From: Phycomyces blakesleeanus NRRL 1555(-)
Lineage: Eukaryota > Mucoromycota > Mucoromycetes > Mucorales > Phycomycetaceae
Direction of reading: 5' to 3'
Length of the DNA: 64,000 bases
NCBI RefSeq assembly: GCF_001638985.1
Contig: NW_017265190.1
Location: 248,001-312,000 of the forward strand
This document shows, piece by piece, positions 34,321 through 44,242 of this stretch. Below the pieces are notes generated by a model. It was not told the DNA's origin and ran no database searches. It worked only from the letters and a program-made list of their open reading frames with translations. A program made the position numbers and the translations under genes. Every line of letters starts with the position of its first letter. Positions within the stretch are counted from its first letter, which is position 1.

Positions 34321-36797
34321 GTTTCTTTTCCTTTCCTTTTTTGATGTACACGTTTCTTGATCTTTTTAAATTATCAATTAATAGACCATCTTGACTCGTA
34401 CATCCTAAAACAATATATGATCTGATACATTTATGTATTAAAAGTGCTTGTCAACTCTATGCAACGTACTGTTCGGCGCTCAAAGTAAATATATATATAT
34501 ATATGTGTGTGTGTGATAAAAAATAGGTATTTTTTTTATATTTGTCGATTACAGGTGCCAAGAGTGCTGAATTAGAATGGTTGATGACAACCCGAGGGTT
34601 CTATTTTTTTTTATTTCTCAATCAACCAACCATCACTTATTATTTGATAGATGTGAAGATTTTTGTAACAAGAGCGCGGTGCAAGTACCTGCTGTATTAA
34701 AAGCTACACGGTAAATATGTTGATTTTCATTTTTCAAGGCTTCATTTTGTGAATAGCAACACTCTAATATACAGCCTTTACTTTCAAAAATAGATAATAC
34801 AATACTTGCTGGAAAGCGTCTCTAAAATATAATACTATCTTTGTTACATAAGTTAGATATTCATCTTAACTCACAAATATCGATAAAAGTTGGATTAAAT
34901 TTGATACATATAAAGGTTTTAATATCCTCACATGAATATTGTGTTAAATTACTAGTAAATGTAAAAGACGTCTGTATAAACACCATAACCGTATCATAAA
35001 AAGTTGGTTTAGAATTACTTATATTAGCATTGTCATGTATTAGCGTCTGTTGTGATAGAAATATTGATATATTTCTGTTTTTATTTTGGAGGTAGAGAGG
35101 TTTTAAGAAAACGAATATGTAAAAGCTTGAGAATCCAGCAGTATATATTAGCTCCAGTACTTTGAAAAAAAAAATCCGGGTAATATTGTAGATATACAGC
35201 TCTAAGTAGTCATCTACAAATGCTATCATGGGTTCTCAGTTGGTTTACTTGTTTTACCAAGCAGCACTTTACATGCATTTATTACTAGTAAAACATTTAA
35301 CAGCTCAAAGAATAAAAACGCATTTAAAAACGGTTTTAATATAAGCCGAATCTTTGAATACTACACCAGTATCATACCGTTGTAATTCAGTATATGGTAC
35401 TCTAACTAATTTCTCTCTTTAACACTTTGTTAATGTCTCTGTGCTCTTTAGATTTTTTTCTTTAAAAAAATGAATGGATAGATAACTAGCTGACAAGCAG
35501 TTGATTGTTTGTATAAAATAACTATACTTTTATTATCTATAATATGATTCCAACCTTAGTATTATATATAATGCATTTACAGTATAATTTATTACTTATA
35601 TTCCTTTTTCTTTGCTTAAAATTCCTCTTAAAAATTGATATCTCTAATGGATACTTTAGAGCAATATATTTATATATATCGGCATTCGATACTTGTGTGT
35701 ATGTGTGTGTGGGTGGGTGGGTGAGAATAATGGGACCCGAGGTACATCTTTTCGAGGAGATATACGATACATGTATTTATAGAACAACACCCACCTTTAA
35801 CACAGTCTTACAGAAAGGGGTTGTAATATCTGTTATTTATTATGTATATATATATTAATAGCATATTCAACATTAATGAATTTGCTTACTGAAAAGTCTG
35901 CTCTGACTAATTTGATATGGTTACATTGTATTCCAGCTTTTGGAAGGTTCTTTGATACTGTCTAAGGGACAGATGTATGTTCAAATTTACAGCTCAAATA
36001 TAAACTGTATCTTTTGATTGCAATAAATGACACAGTACATATAAGCAAGCTAACTTTGACTACCATTCAATATAACAAAACGAATATGTAAATGTCATGA
36101 ATTGAAGGAAATATAATTGAACCCCAATGAAGTTTAAGTCTGGGTAACATTTAAATCAATTCACACCAGATTTAAACTTCAGATATGGCTGGTGCTCTAT
36201 CCATGGCACTGTCATCAATTTTAAGTTTATTCTCCAAAACTAAAACCAAAACCAGAAACTTAATTTTTTTTTTTGGTTGCACGGTAATAAAGAACCGTTC
36301 TGTACAACCCCCCTTCCTCCCCAATAAAGAAAATTGCTACTCTGAGCCAAAATAGTGGCACTTGATCTACCTCGGCTATACATGGCCTATCATTTTCAGC
36401 TTAGATCATTACCCATCTTGGCAAAATATTAGTCTGTCAATTATTATTATTATTATTATTATTAGTATCATTTTACTTAACATGAAAATATACACTTACA
36501 AATGTCAGATCCAGATCCGGGTGTAGAAAGTCTACTCTGTGTAAAGCTATGTGTTCGTACGGTGTGGTTGGGAATCAAAACGAAAATCAATAATCGTGTG
36601 TGGCCGACTAAATCTTTTAAACTTTCAAATTGACTGACTTTAATATGTAAAAAAAAAAAGAGAGAAAGAGGGGGGACAGTTTTTACGCAGAGTGCATTCT
36701 TTTAAGAAAAATCATACACTAAGCTACTATTCGATAGCTTTATTATTAAAAAAATTCTTGTCTACAATACCGGGATCAAGGTATATATCCCATAGTA
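34321..36797. other. gene-poor part of right arm
   Basis: Mirror of the DNA upstream of gene A. It carries the same unassigned frames (34861-35229 minus; 35544-35858 plus) and the same weak tRNA-like stretch near 36120-36210. The outer 1.1 kb has the substitutions that distinguish the arms. Confidence 0.4.
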
Positions 36798-36800
36798 GCT

Positions 36801-37520
36801 GGTTTGAACCATGGGGAATAAATAATAATAATAATAATAATTAGCTTGTTTGTTCTTTTGTTTTTTATGCACAAATGTTAATATTGGAATATGAAGGCTT
36901 TTTATTATAAGTTTATTCGGTATACTATGGCTAATACTTAGACAGGTCTATACTTACATATTATACTATAAATAGTATATACTAGTATCCAAATTTGATG
37001 TTTAATCCACTCCACTCACAAATTAACACAAAAAACCACTGGTTGGAGTATTTAGCTTATCTGCTGGAATACAGCCTTAGGATCTACCGCGGATATTGCT
37101 TAAAAGGTATATATACATATATGTTAGAGTGGCATTTTACTAGTAGCAGTAGCAACAAAAGATCCCTCGGCTTGTCATTGACTGTACTACTTTGATGTTC
37201 TTGGCTGCATCTGCAGGCGGTTAAAGAAACCTAATATTTACTTAAATATATATCTATTGTATTTAAACTGCGTACGAATTATGCAAGTTTTTTTTTTATT
37301 CTAAAAGAAAAAGACGATTATCAAAAACATGTCAAACAGGTGTAAGATGTAAGTAAGCTTTATTAGATGTATGAAGTATATGAGCTAGATTGCTGATAAC
37401 ACAAAGGGTGTTAGGACACGAGTAAAAGGCATGTCACGAAAAGGTATATAAGAGAAAGTTCCTATGTCCAATTTTATTTAATCAATCATCTCTTCCCACT
37501 CATTCAATTCAACTACAACA
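36801..37520. other. diverged outer flank, right, with gene D promoter
   Basis: Beyond the arm edge. Contains an (AAT)n tract near 36820-36841, a block near 37150-37215 (CCCTCGGCTTGTCAT...TTCTTGGC) that resembles the block about 345 bp upstream of gene A (26467-26515), and the gene D promoter. TATATAAG at 37445-37452 is the likely TATA box, 76 bp before the ATG. No gene. Confidence 0.5.
37445..37452 (+). promoter_or_regulatory. TATA box of LysM gene D
   Basis: TATATAAG in a segment that aligns with the gene C promoter (CACGAGTAAAA, AAAGGTATATAA, and TCAATCATCTCTTCCCACTC before the start). Confidence 0.6.
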
Positions 37521-38268
37521 ATGAAGTTCACTCTCTTTACTCTCTCAACCCTTGCCTTAACCTCCATGGTCTCTGCTGCTCCTGCCAATACCTGTGTTGA
37601 GTCTCATGTTGGTAAGTCTTATATATAGCTGACCTTGATAGATTATACTAAATAAAAGCAAAGCAAAAAACAAATTATTCATATTCTCATCCCTATTACA
37701 TGTTATTTTTTAAGCCTCCAAGGGTCAGACATGCTCTACCTTTTCTTCCAAGTACCACATTACGGTCAAGCAACTCCAGACATTGAACTCGGGACTTGGC
37801 AACAACGGAAAGAACTGCACGAAGCTTGTTCCTGGAAAGACTTACTGCACCAAGGCAACTGTTCCTAAGAAATCTGGCAGTAACCAGGAGTCTGGCGATA
37901 ATCAAAAATCCCAGGGTTCCAGCAAAGACGGCAACAACAACTCCCGCAGTTCTAGTAGCAATGATCAGACTGTTGCAAAGTCTGGTGAGACTACTCAGTC
38001 TTCCACTGCTACCACCAACGATGCCTCTCACCTTGCTGCCCGTGCTATTATCGAGTGCAAGAAGTTCCATGTTGTTAAGACTGGCGACACATGCAAGTCT
38101 ATTGCTAAGGACAACCACATTCCTGAGGTTCAGCTCACCCAATTGAGCAAGGAAAAGAGTCAGTTTACTCCCAAGGACCATGACACTACCCCCAAAAACA
38201 TCACAACTGTCACCCCTCCTCCCTGCAACAAACTCGTTGTCGGCAAGCGTTACTGCATCGCTTATTAA
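37521..38268 (+). CDS. secreted LysM protein D
   Basis: Exons 37521..37611 and 37715..38268 encode 214 residues. Signal peptide MKFTLFTLSTLALTSMVSAA, then CVESH; first LysM-like domain GQTCSTFSSKYHITVKQLQ to GKTYC; a Ser/Gln/Asn-rich linker (SGSNQESGDNQKSQ, then SSTATTND); second LysM FHVVKTGDTCKSIAKDNHIP to KRYCIAY, with an insert (LSKEKSQFTPKDHD) before the last Cys that it shares only with gene C. The pair C/D are therefore sister genes, in mirror positions about the palindrome centre (start codons sum to 60972 against 61066 for the arms). Gene D lacks the TVPKA array but has a single ATVPKK at the equivalent place, which may be the seed unit of the expansion in C. Confidence 0.92.
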
Positions 38269-38906
38269 GCTACAGCCTTTATGTTTTCCCAATATACTTG
38301 GTTACATGATCAATCTTCCTCTTGTTTATTAAATATTATTTCTTATAGTTTTTCTTTAAAAAATAAATAAATAAATAAACAACGATGAAGCTTTTAAACC
38401 ATCAAGTTTCCCTTCTCTTCTTTCTTTTTAAATTTTTTGCTAGTGTCCAATCATTGTAAAATGCTTTTAATATTTTATTCAGAATCAAAAGGTATTAGTA
38501 TTAATCCACAGATTCTTTTTTAAAGAGAAATGAGGTATGTCCCCATATAACCTTGAGATAAATTATTCAAATATAATGCTTGACTGCCTACTCTGACCAA
38601 ATTCGCATATATATATGTAAAGAAAATTTGTATTAAAAAGTGTGTGAAATAAATTAGGTTCACTACTCAAAACTATTAGTTTCATGAAAAATGGTATTTA
38701 ACCCAATAACGATTTAAATGGCAGGGTTTTATTTTTTATTTTATATCCCGCTTGGTTTATATAAAACAAATTAAATACGCGTTTTTCTAGGAGAAAATCA
38801 TTATTACTTTTCTTTAAAATATCAAACAGAAGAACAGAGAGACAGAGAGACAAATTATGTACGAGTACAAGACTTTAATACATGCGCAAGCAATAAAAGT
38901 GCAGCT
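38269..38906. other. intergenic, convergent LysM D / I78
   Basis: AT-rich 3' regions with an (AAAT)n run near 38360-38380. No coding sequence seen. Confidence 0.5.
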
Positions 38907-39211
38907 TTAACAATAATAGACGTTTGTTACAACTTTTTCTTCATCAATAAAAACGTTTAGACGGTTGGGGTTAAAGTCTCTAGTCATGATGCTTCCGGGA
39001 GCGAGCAGTCTGTAAGGCTTCGGGAGTTCTAATTCATTAAAGGTCTAGAGTAGATGAAAGAAAAAATATATAGTTGTATTATTTAATTAAATATACATTG
39101 TCACCATCTTGGTTTTACCTCACTGCTTGAGAGGGTTGTTTCTTCGTCCTCGCCAAGGATAGTTTTTCCGATCAAGCGCTCCTTCCATTCATCGGCATTG
39201 TTTGGCTGCAT
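38907..39211 (-). CDS. I78-family protease inhibitor
   Basis: Two exons, complement(38907..39044, 39119..39211), give a 76-residue protein. It matches the peptidase inhibitor I78 fold (small cytosolic-type serine protease inhibitors, potato-I-like): WKERLIGKTILGEDEE at the N terminus, LPKPYRLLAPGSIMTRDF in the middle, and the signature NPNRLNVFIDEEKVV, with RLNV and the DE pair, near the C terminus. There is no signal peptide, so it should act inside the cell, for example against self-proteases; the target is unknown. The intron is phase 0 with GTAAAA and TAG ends. It lies next to the secreted LysM cluster, but no functional link is shown. Confidence 0.85.
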
Positions 39212-40258
39212 ATTTGTGAAGAGTGTAAAGAAAAAAAAATGAAAGAAGACGTAGCGAATAAAGCACAAGTCAAGCTTTTTTTTTTCTTTATTTCTATTTA
39301 TTTCTTTTATAATAATTCTGAAGGCAACACAAACACCGTGAATGTCGGAAATCTTTCAAGATCCGGTCATCAACGAATGTTAAGAATCTTAGTCATACCA
39401 TGGAACCGTTGAGACTCTAAACCCCTTTGTTTACTCAAATCCATGCCCACAAGATGTTTATTTATTTATTTCTTTATGAACATTATATACAGATCACACA
39501 CCACAGTTACAGCTGCAGTTAAAGTCACAGTTACAGTTGAAACAGCATTAGAGTAATAAAAAAAAACATTCACATATAAAGTGCTGATATAAAACAATAA
39601 GATTTGATTATCAATCCCTGTTTGAGCAGAGTACCTTGCTGTATCCTCCAATTATATCTATGAAACAAACACTACCCAATATCAAGTATTGACAGTAGAT
39701 AATCATGCTTTAATCAAGAGTTTGTAATATAAAACCAGATCCCTCAGTAGAATCATTATGCCTTTGAATATGCTACTTAATTTATAATATTCTTTTGTTG
39801 CTTTATGTTACGTACATGTTTAAAAGTGTGTCTATTAAACATATTATGAACTATTTGTGGACATACTTAAACACAAGACTAGTCCTTAATTTACCAATGT
39901 TATGTGTGTATTGAAAGTAACTTTTACAATTCATAATTCAAAAAGGAATCCTGACATTCACTCAAGACAACAATAAAATGTCTTTTGAAAATACATCGTC
40001 TTGCTACTAAATAAAGTAATAAAGCGCAGTAAAAAGAATCTAGAGGTATACGCCAAGGAAGCTCTAGTTTATTTTTGAAATATATATATGTGTATAACAA
40101 AGTTAAACAAACCCCCAATCCTTCATTAGAAACATACCACCTTTTAGAGCGGTGCATATAGACGTCAAACCAAGTCACATCCACTTTGCCTAAACAGAGA
40201 ACCACGCGGGTGAGCCCTAATCTACGATTCTTATACATTCCTCATTCTGCTCTCCTCC
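39212..40258. other. intergenic region between divergent genes
   Basis: 1 kb between the I78 and TMEM209-like genes. It contains CAGTTACAGCTGCAG-like repeats near 39500-39545. A minus-strand frame at 39924-40238 (104 codons) is open but unlike any family and overlaps the promoter of the next gene; I treat it as chance. Confidence 0.45.
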
Positions 40259-42397
40259 ATGAAAGCGACTACGTGGAACGAGTATGTGTTCCAGAGGAAC
40301 ATAATTACCATAGGTGTCATTGTTGCGGCAAATTGGCTGTTGTCTTCTGTGAACATTCCTTTAATCCAATCTATCTTGCAATCGAAATTCGTTTGCTTTG
40401 CTGGTATGATTCATCGCGTTCAATATACAACAAGTCAACCTCTTGATCTAATGCCTTATACCTAGAGGGACTCTTACTACTAATTTCCGGCTACAATGTT
40501 TGGCGCAGCACTCGTCACATAGGAAACCCTTATTTGACAAATGCTAAAATTCCAGTTCAAAGTGACAACAAGTCGGGTATGATAGAAAAGAAGAAAGCAA
40601 AAAAAAGAAACATTTATTATCAAATATATCTGCTTTAAAAAACAAACAAACAGACAAACAAACGACAAAAATATAAGCTTATAACGTCCTTCATTGACAT
40701 GTTAATCTCTTGTGACAGGTGCTGGGCCCTTGACTAATTCTATCATTCACTTCATGCATTCCGTTATTTCAAAATTTATTTTCTTCACCACTGGACAAAA
40801 CATTGGCAACGAACCTTTGGTTCAAGTGTTCGCTCGATTCTGCTACAATATCGCAAGCTTCTTCAGACCTTCTATGAAAGTTCGACGTGATGAGTTCAAA
40901 GCAGCTCAACCACAAAAGAAACCGATTATTATCCCAGTATTTTCAGGTAGGCATATACAGATAAATTCGCCTTTAAATATGGAGAATCTGGATATCAAAT
41001 GAAAAGAGGGAAAAAAAAGGCAGTGGTAGGCTTAATTCCGGTACCTGTTTCCGTAGGTGATTCCATGAGCTTGTCTTCTACTACTCCTGCAGAAAATACC
41101 AAAACCAGCCAATCATCATTCCCTACACCATATAGTCAGGAGAAAACAGAACCAAAGCGTCTAGTCTTAAACAACTCTATCTCTGAGTTCCTCAAAGAAA
41201 CTGAAGAACTGTGCAAAGTTCCATGGTCACCCAACCCTAAAAAAATTATTGATTATGTACCTTGTTTACCTCCCCCTCCAAAGCCCGTTGTTCGTCAGGA
41301 CAGAGCTTTGTGGCAGTTTAACCCTACACCAAATGTAATCGAGCGTTTCCGTGAGGCACAGGTATGATTTTGTAGTATAATTCATATTGACAAGTACTAA
41401 CTTGCACATATTGGTAGTACGAGGACTTTCAAAACAACTGGAATCGATTCAATGATCATTATGCTAGACGCTACTATGAGAGACTTTTTACTGTAAGTTA
41501 GGAATGGGGTTTTTAAAAGAATAACATTCATACACATACATACATATTCTTACTCTGTGTACGGAAAATTATATAGTGGCTGAGCACAAAGATCATAGTT
41601 CCATTGAATAATTCTATAAAGAAAGTTAATGCACACCTTGCCGAAATTAATACTGATTTATCTAAATGCACTCCTCAATTGATGGCAATTTTAATGCTAC
41701 ACCCCTCTGTAGCCTCGGTAACTAAATATTTAAACATACACATACATACAGATATATATATATAACATATAATAATGGGGTGAGTTTGGCATTTAACTAA
41801 TGCCTTGTCTTTAGGATCATGAATCCCTTCCTTTGGGACTAGTTCAGTCTATGATTAACCTCCCAGGATTTCAAACAGATGAAGGAAGAAAACACGTTAT
41901 TGACCGCGTAATAGGTAAATGATTCGGCTTGTCAATCAAAACACTTATAATTTTGATTTAGACCTCGCAAACAGCAAGCGCATGGCTGCATTCCGTTACT
42001 TTGACAAGGGTCCTATGCCCACAGACTCTGAAGTAAGAAAATAAATCTTGTGCCTTATTAAACAAAACATAATAACAATGTGTTTTCTTCTGGAAACAAG
42101 ATTCTGTATCATGTATTCAAGCAATACCTCGACTATGCAATGCCACAAGTGATTCCTCCATTAATCGATGTAATTTATAATAATCAAATGTCTATTATCA
42201 TATTTTTTAATTAATGAATACTTAAACTTATATAGTTCCCTATCAATGATGATGTGGTCAAGTTCCTTTTGGTATTCTTTTATGTAACTCCAGAGTAAGT
42301 ATATATATATATATATATTATGAATTTTTATCGTATTAAAAAACTTGGTCGACTAATTACATTTATTAGGCTTAAACGTGATATCTTTCATTTGTAA
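40259..42397 (+). CDS. TMEM209-like nuclear envelope membrane protein
   Basis: Eleven exons (40259..40403, 40466..40576, 40719..40946, 41057..41361, 41418..41492, 41577..41717, 41815..41914, 41962..42032, 42101..42169, 42236..42294, 42370..42397) encode 443 residues with consistent phases. The N terminus has two hydrophobic segments (IITIGVIVAANWLLSSVNIP and GLLLLISGYNVW), then a Ser/Thr/Pro-rich stretch, and a C-terminal domain with WLSTKIIVPLNNSIKKVN, FRYFDKGPMPTDSEILYHVF, KQYLDYAMPQVIPP and KFLLVFFYVTPE. This order fits the 'cytochrome B561, N-terminal' family typified by animal TMEM209, a nuclear-envelope/nuclear-pore-associated protein. It is shorter than the animal protein (about 560), mostly in the linker. 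Recognition is from memory of the family pattern; the fungal role is unknown. Confidence 0.72.
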
Positions 42398-42615
42398 ATA
42401 AATAAATAAATAAAACTATCCTCGCTTTTGTCGAAAGGATCAGAATAAGGATTTGCACGACTCTTTTCTTTTTTTTAAAAAAATGTATATATATCAGCCG
42501 TGACGGCGACAAGATAGCAATAGTAAAGAGGTTGGGATGTTGGGCTGGTTGCCAAAATTTTGAGAATAAAATAAAATAAAATACTTGTTGATTTTTACAA
42601 GCTTAAATTTGCAGT

Positions 42616-43932
42616 ATGGATCCTAATCTTAATGTACCTAAGCCCAATGAGATCGTGGAGGAAAATACGCTAAAGCGTAATCGAGATGTCTCGCAAGATT
42701 CTACTGAAAATGAGTGTAATAATAACGAACAAGTACCTAAGAAGAGAAACAAAAAGGAAAAGGAAAAGAAAGCCTCAAATACGATTCCAATTCTACGTGG
42801 ACGATTCAAGCAGCGATGGCTGACCAAGCATTCAAGTCTCATCAAACGATCTGATTCTGCAAGCGGACTAATGGTCTCTTGTGGTGTGAATGCTGAGACA
42901 CGTGCACTTGTAAGGCGTGGACGAGACCTGAGAATATTCTGTCTCTAAAAAAAAGTATATATAAAAATACATATATGTATACTGATGAATCGAGATAGGG
43001 ACAAGTTCAAACCTGTCTAGACAAATACGTCTATGAATTGTTCCCGGATCACGCGTTGACCTGGGAGCGGTTTGATGGAAACCTGGATATTGAAGATAGC
43101 GGAGAGTCAGAAGATGAACGGCGTGCGGCAGTAGAGAAACAACACAAGGAAAAACGGTTCCAGGCTGTTGACGCTGCATGTGGTGGATTAGTATTTTATC
43201 GATTCCGTATCAATGTAAAGCCCACTGTGTTCCTAACCAAACTGATCGGTGAGATTAGAACCTTATTTATTATTACTATTATTATTATTGCTTGGATACC
43301 GACCAATTTGTTGCTAAGTAACCCTTTCCCTTTTTTTTTTGTTGGTCGTTGAAAAGATCATCTGACCCACTTACCTAAGGAAGAACAAAAACAGGCACAG
43401 ACCAGTTTGCGGCATTGTGCAGTAAGTTTTTCTTTGGGTAAATAATGTTTCAATGGTTTTGAATTAAGCTGTTTGTAGCGATGGATTCCATTAGACTTCA
43501 TCTGTGTAGCCACTACAGAGCGAATGAGCAAGTGCTTTGAGCGTGTGGTAAAGGCTCACTTTGCGGATGGATTGGATCCCAACACTTCTGTTGCCATTGT
43601 AACCGAAATCCGGAACAATATATCGCTCAAAAAGGAAGATGTTATTCAGTTAATCGCACCCATGCTTCCTCCCCAACTAAAGTATGTATTTTTATATTTG
43701 ACCTGATTTAATTTGATTTGATTTGATTTGATTTGATTTGATATGATATGATATGGATATAGTTGAATACAATATAATTGATTGCGTTTTTTTGTGCTTA
43801 TTTAGGATTGACCTCAAAAACCCTACCTTGGTTGTATTTGTTACAGTGTTCAAGAGTGTTTGTGGTATGAGTGTCCTGGAAAACTACTATCAAAAAAAGA
43901 AGTTCAATTTGGTAACGTTATTGGACCAATAA
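42616..43932 (+). CDS. TAN1: Tan1/THUMPD1-like tRNA acetylation adaptor
   Basis: Needed, with the acetyltransferase Kre33/NAT10, for N4-acetylcytidine in tRNA-Ser and tRNA-Leu; Tan1 supplies the THUMP RNA-binding domain. Five exons (42616..42909, 42999..43248, 43357..43421, 43479..43681, 43806..43932) give 312 residues, close to the family's size of about 290-350. A basic N terminus (KKRNKKEKEKK) is followed by KQRWLTKHSS, GLMVSCGVNAETRAL, an acidic insert (DIEDSGESEDERR), CARWIPLDFICVATTERMSK, and the THUMP core TEIRNNISLKKEDVIQLIAP and NPTLVVFVTVFKSVCGMSVL. A shorter upstream AG directly before the ATG leaves open a 5' UTR intron. Confidence 0.88.
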
Positions 43933-44242
43933 CTGGATATTAAAAATAAAAAAAATTAGAATATTAAAATTGATCTGCCATTTTTACAATAAACCTCCCC
44001 CTTTAAAGTGGAGTAAGGTGGAGTGGAGTTGGTGAAATAAATTAAAAAAAACGTAATTCCATCGTCAACCAGGACGGGATGAAAGGGGTGTGTTGAATAT
44101 CGTTTAATCGCCGCTTGCCATGCAAAGTAGACCGATGTCATTTGCATGTCAATCAGGTGACTGTCCTGTAAGCGTAGATTGCAAAAAGGGCCTACTGGCA
44201 ACTTTCACTTTTTTGTTTTTCTTCCACACTCATCTCTTAACA
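43933..44242. promoter_or_regulatory. TPS-TPP promoter region with STRE-like sites
   Basis: 310 bp between TAN1 and the trehalose gene. CCCCT at 43998-44002 and AGGGG at 44084-44088 are stress-response-element pentamers (Msn2/4-type sites known in yeasts). Two in 250 bp of such AT-rich DNA is more than expected, and trehalose genes are classic STRE targets. GGAGT/GGTGGAGTGGAG repeats lie between them. A functional role is inference. Confidence 0.35.

Larger units (their letters stand above)
31294..36800 (-). repeat. right arm of 5.5-kb inverted repeat
   Basis: Mirror of 24269-29772. It begins TAATAAGCCCAGCCCGAGG and ends CCCATAGTAGCT. It carries LysM genes B' and A'. It is three bases longer than the left arm because of the ATT repeat near 36440-36463. 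Confidence 0.95.

Noticed and set aside
24269..36800. Palindrome as pure assembly artefact
   Set aside because: The arms differ at several bases and one trinucleotide, the spacer is unique, and each arm continues into a different, diverged LysM gene. An artefact is still possible but less likely; long reads would settle it.
39924..40238. 104-codon minus-strand frame upstream of the TMEM209-like gene
   Set aside because: No family resemblance, overlaps the promoter of a good gene, and composition is unremarkable.
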